Assembly (NCBI GenBank): GCA_964518595.1
Contig: CAZFHA010000001.1
Location: forward strand, 347,968-411,967
Origin: CAZFHA01 sp964518595
GTDB lineage: Bacteria; Bacillota; Clostridia; Saccharofermentanales; Saccharofermentanaceae
Length of the DNA: 64,000 nt
Direction: 5' to 3'
Positions 1 to 9,654 of the stretch are shown here, piece after piece. The notes beneath the pieces are model-generated. The model was not told the origin of the DNA. It did no database searches and saw only the letters and a program-made list of their open reading frames with translations. Both the position numbers and the translations under genes were made by a program. The number at the start of each line of letters is the position of its first letter. The first letter of the stretch is position 1.

Positions 1-981
1 GCTGAGTACGAAATGCTACTTGACCTCACAGAAAAAATTAAAAATAGCACAATTTTAGATATGTCTAAATTTCCCACAGACATCGTTGAACTCTACCGCT
101 GGCAAGGCACCACTCAATATGCCGTGCCAAAGGATATTGATACCATTGCGCTTTGGTATAACAAGACTATGTTTGATGAAGCCGGTTTAGCCTATCCAGA
201 TGATACCTGGACCTGGGATGATTTCTCTGCCGCTGCGGCTAAATTAACTAAGGCTGACGGTAGTCAATACGGCTTTGCTCTGCGCCCCACCAATAATCAA
301 GCAGGCTACTATAATGCGATTTATAGCATGGGCGGCTATGTTATCTCCGATGACAAAACCAAATCCGGGTTTGATTTGCCGGAAACCATTAAAGCAATGG
401 AAATTTTTACCAATCTAGCTCAAGAAGGCTACATGCCTCCCTATGAAGTTATCTCAGAAAACACCGAGGAAGCTCTCTTTAAAGCCGGAAAAGTTGCTAT
501 GGTAACTATGGGCTCTTGGATGCTACCGGATCTTTGCAACAACGATTATTGTATTGAAAACGCCGCTATCAGTGTGCTTCCGAAAGACGCTACCACCGGA
601 CGCAGAGTTTCCATTTATAATGGCCTTGGTTGGGCCGCCTCTGCCAATACCAGCAAACCCGAAGAGGCTTGGCAGCTAATTGAATACATGGGCTCCAAAG
701 AAGCCCAACAAAAACAATCTGACTTAGGCGTAGTAATCTCTGCCTATGAAGGTTCTACCGATAACTGGAGTAAGTCTTATCCCGGCTTTAATGTATCTGC
801 CTATCTGGATATGATGGAGGATATTGTTATCTGCCCCTACTCTAAAACAACTTTATCTTGGGTAGAAATGTCTTTTGCCAAGCTGGTTGATGCTTGGAAC
901 GGCACAAAACCTACCGTGGAAGTTTGCCAAGATATTGCTACTGAAATGAATAAAATTCTGGCTGAAGAAAATGGTCAATAA
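1..981 (+). CDS. Sugar ABC transporter substrate-binding protein (5' end missing)
   Basis: Extracellular solute-binding protein, family 1 (MalE-like), which would capture a sugar outside the cell and deliver it to the two permeases that follow. The frame is open to base 1 with no start or signal peptide, so the true start and the lipoprotein leader lie outside the window; about 100 N-terminal residues of a usual ~420 are missing. Aromatic-rich stretches (WYNKTMFDEAGL, DDTWTWDDF) and the late GKVAMVTMGSW segment are typical of the family. Linkage to two alpha-galactosidases suggests an alpha-galactoside ligand such as raffinose, stachyose or melibiose; this is inferred from context only. Confidence 0.88.
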   Translation, partial: AEYEMLLDLTEKIKNSTILDMSKFPTDIVELYRWQGTTQYAVPKDIDTIALWYNKTMFDEAGLAYPDDTWTWDDFSAAAAKLTKADGSQYGFALRPTNNQAGYYNAIYSMGGYVISDDKTKSGFDLPETIKAMEIFTNLAQEGYMPPYEVISENTEEALFKAGKVAMVTMGSWMLPDLCNNDYCIENAAISVLPKDATTGRRVSIYNGLGWAASANTSKPEEAWQLIEYMGSKEAQQKQSDLGVVISAYEGSTDNWSKSYPGFNVSAYLDMMEDIVICPYSKTTLSWVEMSFAKLVDAWNGTKPTVEVCQDIATEMNKILAEENGQ

Positions 982-997
982 CAGATTCAGTAGTAAG

Positions 998-1018
998 GGG
1001 GCAGCCAAAAGCTGCCCC
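998..1018 (+). other. Intercistronic hairpin between binding protein and permease
   Basis: Perfect 8-bp inverted repeat GGGGCAGC / GCTGCCCC with a CAAAA loop, 17 bases after the binding-protein stop and just before the permease ribosome site. No T-run follows, so it is unlikely to be a full terminator. Hairpins here commonly protect the upstream binding-protein mRNA and set excess binding protein over permease; that role is inferred. Confidence 0.6.
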
Positions 1019-1040
1019 TCATCGGCTAAGGAGGCTTATT

Positions 1041-1943
1041 ATGGCTAAGAACAAGCAGGGGCTGGCAGGACGTACCGAGTTTTTCTGGGGATGGGCCTTT
1101 CTTCTCCCTACGGTTTTGGGACTTATCATCCTAAATATTATTCCAATTTTTCAAACAATCTACGAGAGCTTCTTCAAGACCGGAGCCTTTGGAAAAGGCA
1201 ATATTTTTATCGGTGTAGAAAATTATCAAAAATTAATCGCCGATGTGCAGGTCTGGCAATCCCTCTGGAATACTATCAAATATGCCTTAGTAGAGGTTCC
1301 CCTGGCAATTATTATCTCCCTGGTACTGGCCGTATTTCTTAACCGAAAGCTCCGAGGGCGAACGGTCTTCCGTACCATTTACTTTTTACCTATGGTAGCT
1401 GCTCCGGCAGCTGTGGCTATGGTTTGGACTTGGCTTTATAACACAGAGTTTGGCCTGATTAATCAACTACTCAAGATGTTTGGCTTGGGTCCGGTAAATT
1501 GGATCTCGAACCCTGATATTGCCTTTATCTCTATTGCGCTCGTCGGGGTATGGATGGTTATTGGCTACAATATGGTACTCTTTCTGGCCGGTCTTCAGGA
1601 GATTCCCAAAGACTATTATGAAGCTGCTGATATCGACGGTGCCGGTGCTGTCAGGCAACTTTTCCGTCTAACCATGCCTCTATTGTCTCCTACGATGTTT
1701 TTTGTCACAGTAACCCGGATTATTGCTGCCTTACAGGTCTTCGATGTAATTTATATGATGATGCACAAAAGTAATCCGGCTCTTCCTCGTACCCGGTCAC
1801 TGGTATATCTTTTTTACCAATATTCCTTTATTGAGGGTAAAAAAGGTTACGGTTCAGCAATTGTGATCTTACTTCTTTTGGTTATTTTGTTGGTTACCGC
1901 CCTCCAGCTTTTTGCCCAGAAACGCTGGGTAAATTATAATTAG
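1041..1943 (+). CDS. Sugar ABC transporter permease, MalF/UgpA type
   Basis: Inner-membrane permease of a binding-protein-dependent sugar importer (300 aa, usual size). It has an N-terminal membrane segment at about residues 15-35, then five more hydrophobic helices. The cytoplasmic EAA loop that docks the ATPase is visible at about residues 194-213 (EAADIDGAG followed by LTMPLLSP). An AAGGAGG site precedes the ATG. It pairs with the next gene, 17 bases downstream, to form a heterodimeric channel. No ATPase gene is present here; CUT1 systems often share one MsmX-type ATPase encoded elsewhere, which would fit. Confidence 0.93.
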   Translation: MAKNKQGLAGRTEFFWGWAFLLPTVLGLIILNIIPIFQTIYESFFKTGAFGKGNIFIGVENYQKLIADVQVWQSLWNTIKYALVEVPLAIIISLVLAVFLNRKLRGRTVFRTIYFLPMVAAPAAVAMVWTWLYNTEFGLINQLLKMFGLGPVNWISNPDIAFISIALVGVWMVIGYNMVLFLAGLQEIPKDYYEAADIDGAGAVRQLFRLTMPLLSPTMFFVTVTRIIAALQVFDVIYMMMHKSNPALPRTRSLVYLFYQYSFIEGKKGYGSAIVILLLLVILLVTALQLFAQKRWVNYN

Positions 1944-1960
1944 GAAAGGAGAGTTATACC

Positions 1961-2806
1961 ATGTCTTTTGCTCAAAAATCAAGACGACGAGTCGCATCTA
2001 CCAGCTTCATTTACCTTATCCTTCTACTGGGAGCACTGATTATGTTGGTGCCCTTCGTCTGGATGTTCTTAACATCTTTTAAGACTATTTCTGAAGCTAC
2101 TCAGGTAAATCCCTTTGTTATACTGCCATCTAAGTGGAGACTGGATGCTTTCCAATCCGTTATCCGCAAAATGGACTTTCCCAGACTTTATTTTAATACC
2201 TTAGTACTGATTGTGGGGCGGGTAATCTGTGCTGTTTTAACCGCCACTCTAGCCGGTTATGCCTTAGGGCGTCTTAATTTCCGTGGTCGCAATCTGGCCT
2301 TTGGTCTTATTCTGTTTCAGATGATGGTTCCGGTTCAGATTTTTATCATTCCCCAATACCTGATTATCAGTCAACTGGGGATGCTTAATACGGCTTTCGC
2401 CCTTCTTTTCCCCGGTTTAGTTACAGCTTTTGGCACGTTTCTTTTGCGTCAAGCCTACATGGGCTTACCCCGAGAATTGGAAGAAGCCGCACGTTTAGAC
2501 GGTTGTAATATCGGCCAAACCTTTCTCTTTGTTATGGCACCCTTAACCCGGTCGGCAATGGTAGCTTTAGGAATTTTTACCGCCCTCTTTGCCTTTAAAG
2601 ACTTAATGTGGCCTTTAGTTGTGAATACGGAGCAGAGTTCCATGCCTCTGTCTTCCGCCTTGGCCAAGTTGCAGGGGCAGTTTCAATCTAATTATCCCGA
2701 GTTAATGGCAGCTTCGCTTTTAGCTGTTATTCCCATGGTTATCATCTATATCCTTTTCCAAAAGCAGTTTATTGAAGGGATTGCCACCTCCGGCGGCAAA
2801 CTATAA
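1961..2806 (+). CDS. Sugar ABC transporter permease, MalG/UgpE type
   Basis: Second inner-membrane permease subunit (281 aa) of the same CUT1 importer. The EAA loop lies at about residues 174-193 (EEAARLDGCNIGQ followed by FVMAP), and six hydrophobic helices span the protein. The GAIL-like C-terminal tail (FIEGIATSGGKL) is typical of MalG homologues. The start has an AAGGAG site 9 bases upstream. It is cotranscribed with the MalF-type gene before it and the GH36 gene 33 bases after it. Confidence 0.93.
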   Translation: MSFAQKSRRRVASTSFIYLILLLGALIMLVPFVWMFLTSFKTISEATQVNPFVILPSKWRLDAFQSVIRKMDFPRLYFNTLVLIVGRVICAVLTATLAGYALGRLNFRGRNLAFGLILFQMMVPVQIFIIPQYLIISQLGMLNTAFALLFPGLVTAFGTFLLRQAYMGLPRELEEAARLDGCNIGQTFLFVMAPLTRSAMVALGIFTALFAFKDLMWPLVVNTEQSSMPLSSALAKLQGQFQSNYPELMAASLLAVIPMVIIYILFQKQFIEGIATSGGKL

Positions 2807-2839
2807 AATCAAAAGCCCCTCAAGAATAGGAGTTTCATT

Positions 2840-5143
2840 ATGCCAGTTCAATTTGATGCTCCTCGGGGGCATTTCCATCTCTATAACAACTCAATTAGCT
2901 ATATTATTGAAATTTTATCTAACGGACAAATGGCTAATCTTTATTTTGGCCAACGAGTTTCAACCCGGGGAGACTATAGCTATCTACATGAATCACTCAC
3001 TAGACCTCATGGAGCATACTATAATGAAACTTCTGCGCTGGCCTTAGAATTTGTCCGCCAGGAATATCCTAGTTTTGGAACCGGCGATTTTCGCCAAGGC
3101 GCCTTTCAACTGCTTCAGGAAAATGGCAGCTTTATCACTGACTTTGTTTATCAACGTCACCACATATACGCCGGGAAAAAACCTCTTAATGGGCTTCCTT
3201 CAACCTATGTAGAAGAGAATAATGAGGCAACCAGCCTGGAGATTGAGCTTTACGATGCGCCAAGCCAAACAAGGTTATTTCTATGCTACTGCATTTATGA
3301 AACTCGAGGGGTTCTTACCAGGCAGGCTCGTTTTGCCTATGAAGGAAATAGCCAAGTTACGCTAACAAGTGCTCTTAGTGCCTGCTTGGATCTTCCGGAT
3401 CACGACTATCAACTGCTGCAGCTCTCAGGCGCCTGGGGGCGAGAAAGGCATGTTTATGAGCGTACCCTTTGTCCTGGTGTACACTCCATTTATAGTCTAC
3501 GCGGCATTAGTGGTGCAGAGCATAATCCTTTCTTATTGCTAAAGCGGTCGGCTACCACAGAAGACTCTGGAGAGGCTATGGCTTTTAGTTTTGTATATAG
3601 CGGCAATTTTTTAGCCCAAATAGAAGTGGGTTCACATCATAGCAGTCGCTTACTCTTTGGCATTCATCCGGAGAACTTCAACTGGTCGCTTTCAACCGGG
3701 GAATCTTTTCAGACACCTGAATTAGTAATTGCCTACTCTAGTAGCGGAATGAATCAGCTAAGCCAGACTCTTCATCAACTTTATCAGCAGCGGCTTGTGC
3801 GTGGCTATTGGCGAGATCGTCCAAGACCCGTGATTTTTAATAGCTGGGAAGCGGTTTTTATGGAGGTTTCAGAGACTCGGCTATTGTCTTTAGCGGAAAA
3901 AGCTGCCCCGCTCGGAATTGAGCTAATGGTTTTAGATGATGGCTGGTTCGGACAAAGAAATAATGACTCAGTTGCCTTGGGTGACTGGCAAGTCAATCCG
4001 CAGAAATTTCCCGGCGGATTACAAAGCCTTATCCAAAAGTTAAAGGAACGCAAGTTGGATTTTGGGCTCTGGATTGAACCAGAAATGGTTAGTCAAGACA
4101 GTGAGCTCTTTACACAAAATCCCCATTGGGTTTTAAAAGCTCCCAACCGGAGCTTAAATCCCAGTCGCCACCAACATGTTCTGGATCTGGCAAATCCCCA
4201 AGTGACAAACTACCTCTTTGATACCATCGCCGGCCTACTACGGGAAAACGATATTCGTTATATCAAATGGGATATGAACCGCTACCTGACCCATTGCTAT
4301 TCCCCAGCCTATTCCCCCCAGGAGCAAGGAAAAGTTCTCCATTGCTATATTCTGGGAGTCTACCATTTATGGGAGCGACTCCTACAAGCCTTTCCCCAAG
4401 TCTTATTTGAGTCTTGCGCCGCTGGGGGCGCACGCTTTGATCCGGGAATGCTTTATTACTCCCCGCAGATTTGGTGCAGTGATAGCATGGACGCCTTAGA
4501 AAGACTGAAAATCCAATACGGCACCAGTTTCGCCTATCCTTTATCCTCTATTTCGGCACATGTTTCAGCCATACCCAATCATCAAGTGCGCCGTAATACC
4601 CCCTTAAACACAAGAGGAAATGTCTCTTTCTTCGGCGTACTAGGCTACGAATTAGATATCGAAGACCTAACCCCCAAAGAATTTAGTCAGATCAAGGAGC
4701 AAATCAGCTTTTATAAACAGCACCAAAGGCTACTGCATAGGGGAAATTTTTACCGACTTCTGAGTCCCTTTGTCCAAAATCAAGCTGCCTGGATGGTAGT
4801 TTCTCAAGACGGCTTGGAAGCTATTGTCTGTTTTTGCCAGATTTTGGCTATTCCCAATCCTGGTTTTTTTCGTTTACAATTAAGGGGACTACAACCAGAG
4901 GCACTATACAGTTTGGTTGGTTACCAAAGTCCTCTCTGCCTTTATGGCAGCCAGCTCATGCGTGCCGGTCTCCCTTTAGATATCAAGGGTATCTCCCGCC
5001 CTCATGGTGACTACTCTTCCCTACTACTGCATCTATCTGCGACTTCCGCCCCTCTTCCCAATCTCGATTATGCTTTCCCCCAAGAGTGCTTCAGCGAAGA
5101 AGTTTCTGACATTAACCTGAGCATCCCTGAAGCTTACCGCTGA
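2840..5143 (+). CDS. Alpha-galactosidase, glycoside hydrolase family 36
   Basis: Cytoplasmic retaining alpha-galactosidase that would release galactose from raffinose-family sugars or melibiose. The 767-residue length fits bacterial GH36 tetrameric enzymes (~730). An N-terminal beta-supersandwich is followed by a TIM barrel starting near residue 331 (FNSWEA), with the LDDGWFGQR motif near 365. The nucleophile is Asp478 in KWDMNR and the acid/base is Asp548 in WCSDSMDA; both motifs are intact and their spacing matches characterised Geobacillus enzymes. There is no signal peptide, so the substrate must be imported by the transporter encoded just upstream. A GGAG site precedes the ATG by about 8 bases. 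Confidence 0.95.
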   Translation: MPVQFDAPRGHFHLYNNSISYIIEILSNGQMANLYFGQRVSTRGDYSYLHESLTRPHGAYYNETSALALEFVRQEYPSFGTGDFRQGAFQLLQENGSFITDFVYQRHHIYAGKKPLNGLPSTYVEENNEATSLEIELYDAPSQTRLFLCYCIYETRGVLTRQARFAYEGNSQVTLTSALSACLDLPDHDYQLLQLSGAWGRERHVYERTLCPGVHSIYSLRGISGAEHNPFLLLKRSATTEDSGEAMAFSFVYSGNFLAQIEVGSHHSSRLLFGIHPENFNWSLSTGESFQTPELVIAYSSSGMNQLSQTLHQLYQQRLVRGYWRDRPRPVIFNSWEAVFMEVSETRLLSLAEKAAPLGIELMVLDDGWFGQRNNDSVALGDWQVNPQKFPGGLQSLIQKLKERKLDFGLWIEPEMVSQDSELFTQNPHWVLKAPNRSLNPSRHQHVLDLANPQVTNYLFDTIAGLLRENDIRYIKWDMNRYLTHCYSPAYSPQEQGKVLHCYILGVYHLWERLLQAFPQVLFESCAAGGARFDPGMLYYSPQIWCSDSMDALERLKIQYGTSFAYPLSSISAHVSAIPNHQVRRNTPLNTRGNVSFFGVLGYELDIEDLTPKEFSQIKEQISFYKQHQRLLHRGNFYRLLSPFVQNQAAWMVVSQDGLEAIVCFCQILAIPNPGFFRLQLRGLQPEALYSLVGYQSPLCLYGSQLMRAGLPLDIKGISRPHGDYSSLLLHLSATSAPLPNLDYAFPQECFSEEVSDINLSIPEAYR

Positions 5144-5265
5144 TCTGGACTAGCTTTTTACCAGCACTTCGAATAAACTGACAAAAAGTCTGATTTTTCT
5201 CACATCAGGCAATCCCTAACAACTTCATCTCATGATAGGATACTAGAAAAAAGGAGTTTTCAGCC

Positions 5266-6585
5266 GTGATTAAAATATGTTTTGTGGGTGCAGGTAGCAC
5301 CGTTTTTTCCAAAAATGTACTGGGTGATTGTATGGCCAGCCCCGTCCTTCACCAAGCAAGAATCGCTCTGTATGACATTGATCCCAATCGTCTGGAAGAG
5401 AGCCGAGAGATTTTAGAACGAATTAATAATGCTCTTGGTAGCCAGGCTCAAATCAATACCTACCTTGGAGTGGAACAGCGGAAAGAAGCCTTACGTGATG
5501 CGGATTTTGTGGTCAATGCAATCCAAGTGGGCGGCTTTCAGCCTTGTACCGTAACGGATTTTGAAATTCCTAAAAAGTACGGTCTACGCCAAACCATTGC
5601 CGATACTCTGGGCATTGGTGGTATCATGCGGGCTTTACGCACCATTCCTATCTTGGAGTCAATTGCCGAGGATATGTTATCCGTCTGCCCCAAGGCTTGG
5701 TTCCTAAATTACACCAATCCTATGTCGATTTTAAGTGGCTATTTGCAGCGCTATACCCAGGTTAAAACTATCGGCCTTTGTCATAGTGTTCAAGTCTGTG
5801 TAGAAGAGCTTTTTAAGGGCTTAGATATGACTGATGCTCTCTCCGGCCACAAAGAAAAAATTGCCGGCATCAATCATATGGCCTGGCTACTAGAAATTCA
5901 GGATAAGAATGGGCAAGACCTCTACCCAGAGATTCGTCGCCGAGCCAAGGCCAAGAATGTAGCCGAAAAACATGGGGATATGGTTCGCTATGACTATATC
6001 GAAAAGTTAGGCTATTACTGCACTGAATCCAGCGAACATAATGCCGAATATAATAATTTTTATATTCGCCGAGATGACCCAGAGAGAATTGACCGCTTTA
6101 ATATTCCTCTGGATGAGTATCCTCGCCGTTGTAAAGAGCAAATTGAGAATTGGCACAAGCTTAGGGATGATCTCTTAAGCGGCACCGAAATTGCCCACAA
6201 ACGTTCCCGGGAATATGCCTCCCATATCATTGAGGCTATGGTAACCGGAGTTCCCTATCAAATTGGGGGTAATGTAATTAATACCGGCCTCATTGAAAAT
6301 TTACCCAGAGAAGCCTGTGTTGAGGTACCCTGTCTAGTGAACAATACCGGTATCCACCCCTGCTATGTGGGACGGCTACCTCTGCAGCTTGCCGCCATGA
6401 ATATGACTAACATTAATGTGCAGCTTTTAACCATTGAAGCCGCTGTCACCAAGAAGCGGGAACACATTTATCATGCCGCCATGCTTGATCCTCACACCTC
6501 TTCTGAGCTTAACCCAGACCAAATTATTGCTCTAACAGATGAGCTGATTGCCGCCCACGGCGATTGGCTACCTCGGTACTTATGA
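5266..6585 (+). CDS. melA: Alpha-galactosidase, glycoside hydrolase family 4 (MelA-like)
   Basis: NAD+- and Mn2+-dependent alpha-glycosidase that cleaves by an oxidation-elimination mechanism. It starts with GTG, preceded by AAGGAG. The Rossmann NAD motif GAGST is at residues 8-12. The metal-binding Cys is in C172-HSV, the sequence signature that separates alpha-galactosidases from glucosidases and phospho-glycosidases in GH4; the second metal ligand is His204 in GINHMAW. The 439-residue length is close to E. coli MelA (451). It sits 122 bases after the GH36 gene, giving two unrelated alpha-galactosidases in one cluster. An alpha-galacturonidase activity (LplD-like) is the main alternative. 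Confidence 0.9.
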   Translation: MIKICFVGAGSTVFSKNVLGDCMASPVLHQARIALYDIDPNRLEESREILERINNALGSQAQINTYLGVEQRKEALRDADFVVNAIQVGGFQPCTVTDFEIPKKYGLRQTIADTLGIGGIMRALRTIPILESIAEDMLSVCPKAWFLNYTNPMSILSGYLQRYTQVKTIGLCHSVQVCVEELFKGLDMTDALSGHKEKIAGINHMAWLLEIQDKNGQDLYPEIRRRAKAKNVAEKHGDMVRYDYIEKLGYYCTESSEHNAEYNNFYIRRDDPERIDRFNIPLDEYPRRCKEQIENWHKLRDDLLSGTEIAHKRSREYASHIIEAMVTGVPYQIGGNVINTGLIENLPREACVEVPCLVNNTGIHPCYVGRLPLQLAAMNMTNINVQLLTIEAAVTKKREHIYHAAMLDPHTSSELNPDQIIALTDELIAAHGDWLPRYL

Positions 6586-6630
6586 GTAAGAAGGTTACAT
6601 GTTTTTTCTGACAAGCTGCTTCAAGAATGA

Positions 6631-7536
6631 TTACCCCAGGGTAGTTTTTCTTGGAGCAGTTTTCTCAAAAAAGTCTAGTATTTTTTCCATACCTTTTCCA
6701 GCTTCAGGAATAGGTAATAGTGGCCACACATGAAACATTTCCGGCTCTTCAAAATAATATAGTTTTTGTTCCGCCGCCTCGAGCTTATCCCTAAAATTTT
6801 GTGCATCGGCCAGCAGAATATCTCGATCGCCGGTAAATAAGAGTATGGGCGGTAGCCCATCCACAGCGCCTAAAAGCGGGCTAATTCCCGGATGCTCCAC
6901 GGAGCCCTCACCACAAAAGGCTTCTCCGGCGAAGCGCAAAGCTCGACAACTTAAGAAGGGATCTCTTTCCTCCAACAGCTTGAGAGCAGGATTTGTCATC
7001 CGAGCATCTAGCCAAGGAGATATAAGTACCATTCCTGTGACGTATTGCCCTTGGCTTACCAGCAGCTGAGTCAAGGCCAGAGCCAAACCTCCACCGGCAG
7101 AATCTCCCATCATTATAATATCAGCCGAAGGAGATTGCTTTCGGATCTCTCTGTATAGCTCTTCCCCCAGCGCCAGAGCCTCTTGCCAATTTCCACCCTC
7201 CGGAGCAGTCCGGTAATCAGGCGCATAGATCAAGAAGGGGCTTTTATCGGCCAGCCCCGCCAAGAATTTCCAGTGTAATGAGTCAAAACCACTTATGTAT
7301 GCTCCCCCATGGAAATAGATGAGGATTTTTTCTTTAGTCACCTTTGGCTGACCTAAAATATAAACCACTCTATGCTGGCAAGTGATCTGGCCTTTTAATA
7401 AGGATAGGGTACGGCCTTTGGGTTGGGCGCTAGGCTGAACTACCAAGGGTTTCTGGGTAGCTCTTTTTTCCAACCGCTGTTTCCACCTTCCCCAGCGAGC
7501 CATTTTTTCAATCATTCGATTTTGCATACTGGACAT
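6631..7536 (-). CDS. Alpha/beta-hydrolase esterase (Aes/hormone-sensitive lipase family)
   Basis: Cytoplasmic carboxylesterase of the HSL family (301 aa). The oxyanion-hole motif HGGAY is at residues 76-80, the nucleophile elbow GDSAG has Ser146, and the acid and base are Asp239 (GDRD) and His269 (MFHVWP), a complete triad. Likely substrates are short acyl esters such as acetylated sugars, in keeping with the surrounding glycosidases. The ATG at 7536 has AAGGGGG 7 bases upstream. It is convergent with the GH4 gene and has its own likely promoter at 7605-7635. Confidence 0.9.
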   Translation of the reverse strand: MSSMQNRMIEKMARWGRWKQRLEKRATQKPLVVQPSAQPKGRTLSLLKGQITCQHRVVYILGQPKVTKEKILIYFHGGAYISGFDSLHWKFLAGLADKSPFLIYAPDYRTAPEGGNWQEALALGEELYREIRKQSPSADIIMMGDSAGGGLALALTQLLVSQGQYVTGMVLISPWLDARMTNPALKLLEERDPFLSCRALRFAGEAFCGEGSVEHPGISPLLGAVDGLPPILLFTGDRDILLADAQNFRDKLEAAEQKLYYFEEPEMFHVWPLLPIPEAGKGMEKILDFFEKTAPRKTTLG

Positions 7537-7604
7537 ATCTCATCCCCCTTCTATCTTCCAAAATCGCTACCTAGATAGCAACTTTATGTTATTAAATAAA
7601 ATAA

Positions 7605-7635
7605 ATTATATGCTAATTACAACGTAAAACCTCAA
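7605..7635 (-). promoter_or_regulatory. Likely promoter of the esterase gene
   Basis: On the minus strand a perfect -10 TATAAT (7605-7610) lies 19 bases after TTGAGG (7630-7635). Downstream, at 7566-7579, sits a near-palindrome (GCTACCTAGATAGC) that could be an operator. The spacer is one or two bases longer than ideal. Confidence 0.4.
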
Positions 7636-7682
7636 GACATCAAAAATCATCCGATGACATACCTGCTGTACCCATTCTGGTT

Positions 7683-8636
7683 CTACTTCATGTCTCTCAC
7701 ATAAGTACAAAGGATTAAAGCCAACACTACATTTGCCACACAGGACAATAGCAGCATTAGTATATCCAGCCCTGTGTCCAAGACTGTAAATACCCCTGTT
7801 GGTACTGTAAAGCTACAAAGTACCTGAACTACAATTAGCAGTCCTGCAATTGTCCACACAATGACTTGAAGTAAACGGTTAAGGGATTGACCTCCTGCCA
7901 TGTTCGTGAGCATATACCGGGCCTTCATTCCTGCTACCGATTGCTTAACGGCCAGCTTGGCATATATATGCAAGGTAAAGGTTAAAATCACAATAAACAG
8001 AGAATAAAAAAGATGCAAAAGGATGGAGAGCCATCCGAAATGACTATTTAACAGGCCAAATGCCATAGCCATTATCCACACCGCCCCTACTACAGGAAGA
8101 TTTACTTTAAAGGATATGCCTCCCACTGCTTTCAAGTTCTCAGGACGGCTTACCGCCACGACACTCTTTAGCTCAGCGGAAAATTGCTTACATTTGATGA
8201 ATATAGATACCGTTGCCAGCAGGTTAAAACCCACACTGGCAATCAGCAGAATGATACTGGCCGCCAGCTTAAAATCGGGGGAAAAGATTGAAAGTGGTGT
8301 CATATCGCTGGAAGCGATCTGGGAATTGCCATATCCGGAAGCCAGCAGCCATACCCCCCCACTAACTAGAGTAACAAGCAAAAAAAGAAGAAGAGCTATC
8401 ACCCGCCAAGCATTAACTAAAGCCGTTCCCCAGCGCTGCAACACTGCCGAGTGATTATCTATATCCGCCTCTGCCAGACTAAACATTCGCCGGGCAATAA
8501 TACCCTTAATATTTACTGCTAGACTAAAATATACTAACAGTATCACAAGCAGAAACACACTAAACAATCCCACATATGGATTTAATAGGGCACATAAAAA
8601 TGCCAAAACCAAGAACAGCGACCAAAGTTTTCCCAT
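7683..8636 (-). CDS. Multi-pass membrane protein of unknown function
   Basis: I do not recognise this protein. It has about 317 residues with roughly eight hydrophobic helices evenly spread and short polar loops, and no cysteine or charged catalytic motif. The start is placed at the second in-frame ATG (8636) because AAAGGG sits 6 bases before it, whereas the first ATG (8642) directly abuts the ribosome site. It ends 146 bases before the esterase and begins 64 bases after the AraC gene stop, so it is probably cotranscribed with the regulator. Confidence 0.7.
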   Translation of the reverse strand: MGKLWSLFLVLAFLCALLNPYVGLFSVFLLVILLVYFSLAVNIKGIIARRMFSLAEADIDNHSAVLQRWGTALVNAWRVIALLLFLLVTLVSGGVWLLASGYGNSQIASSDMTPLSIFSPDFKLAASIILLIASVGFNLLATVSIFIKCKQFSAELKSVVAVSRPENLKAVGGISFKVNLPVVGAVWIMAMAFGLLNSHFGWLSILLHLFYSLFIVILTFTLHIYAKLAVKQSVAGMKARYMLTNMAGGQSLNRLLQVIVWTIAGLLIVVQVLCSFTVPTGVFTVLDTGLDILMLLLSCVANVVLALILCTYVRDMK

Positions 8637-8700
8637 ATCCATCCCTTTCTCTTCCCAAAGCAGTCAATTACCAGATCTATTACATAGCCTCTAAGCTTTT

Positions 8701-9654
8701 TCATTGACTCAACGCTATTTCACTTTCACGTCTTTGCTCGGCTATATTTTTCCAAGCATAATTCTTACTCTGCCAAGCCTTGCGATAGGCAAGAGGAGTG
8801 ATTCCCTCCCGTGCCTTGAATAAATTGATAAAATGACTTACATAACTAATTCCGGCTCTTTCTGCAATATGGGCTACAGGTGTATCACTGTATTTTAGCT
8901 TTTCTTTAGCATAATTTATTCGAGTTTGAATCAAATATTCATTTACACTAACGCCCATATAGTTCTTAAATTCCCGCGCCAGATGAAATTTATCACAAAG
9001 GCTGACTGCAGCAAGTATATCAAGGCTAAGTTTTTCGTTAAAGTGGCGTTCGATATAATCTACAGCTTTTTGCACCGTTTCAGACTGATAAGGATCACCC
9101 ACGGAAACTGATGTACTGAGAGATAAAATTTCCGTTAATATTTGGGTCAGCAGGCTGGAGCTTCTCACTTCTGTTCCACTATGTCGGGCTTTATTTTCGT
9201 CTAAAAGTGACCGAAATAAGTCTTCTATTCTCTGGAAATCCGGGAAAGAAAAGATAAAAGATCCTTTCTTAGTACATTCTTTATAGTAACCGGCACTGCT
9301 ATTTCCGGCAAAATGAACCCACAAAAATTCCCATCCAGCCGGAGAAAAGGCTTCATAATAATGGTAGTTTTGGCAATCAATCAAGAACAGTTCTCCCGGA
9401 ATGGGGAAGTACTCTTTCCCGTCATATAGTAGCCGCCCTCCGCCACCCAAGCTGAGTACAATAAGATAGGATGCCAAATTTTGGCGTTCGGTAAAATAGG
9501 GAGGCCAAGTTTTAAAGTAGCCAATCTCCTGCACATAAAAATAGATCGATTTGGCAAGGCTACTCGGTGTCATAATCAGTCGCTGGGAATCTTCCGACCA
9601 GTTACAGGAGGCTCTTTCGTGATAATAAGAAGGATTCGCAAAGTTTTTTCTCAT
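8701..9654 (-). CDS. AraC-family transcriptional regulator
   Basis: Sugar-responsive regulator (317 aa). An N-terminal cupin-like effector domain (about residues 30-160, with the ELFLIDCQNYHYYEAF jelly-roll strand) is followed by two AraC helix-turn-helix motifs (about 205-305; LAREFKNYMGVSVNEYL and the closing GITPLAYRKAW). The start has AAGGAGGGG 5 bases upstream. It is divergent from the isomerase gene at 9840 across a 185-base gap, so it probably regulates that gene and itself; no clear direct repeats could be picked out by eye. Confidence 0.93.
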   Translation of the reverse strand: MRKNFANPSYYHERASCNWSEDSQRLIMTPSSLAKSIYFYVQEIGYFKTWPPYFTERQNLASYLIVLSLGGGGRLLYDGKEYFPIPGELFLIDCQNYHYYEAFSPAGWEFLWVHFAGNSSAGYYKECTKKGSFIFSFPDFQRIEDLFRSLLDENKARHSGTEVRSSSLLTQILTEILSLSTSVSVGDPYQSETVQKAVDYIERHFNEKLSLDILAAVSLCDKFHLAREFKNYMGVSVNEYLIQTRINYAKEKLKYSDTPVAHIAERAGISYVSHFINLFKAREGITPLAYRKAWQSKNYAWKNIAEQRRESEIALSQ

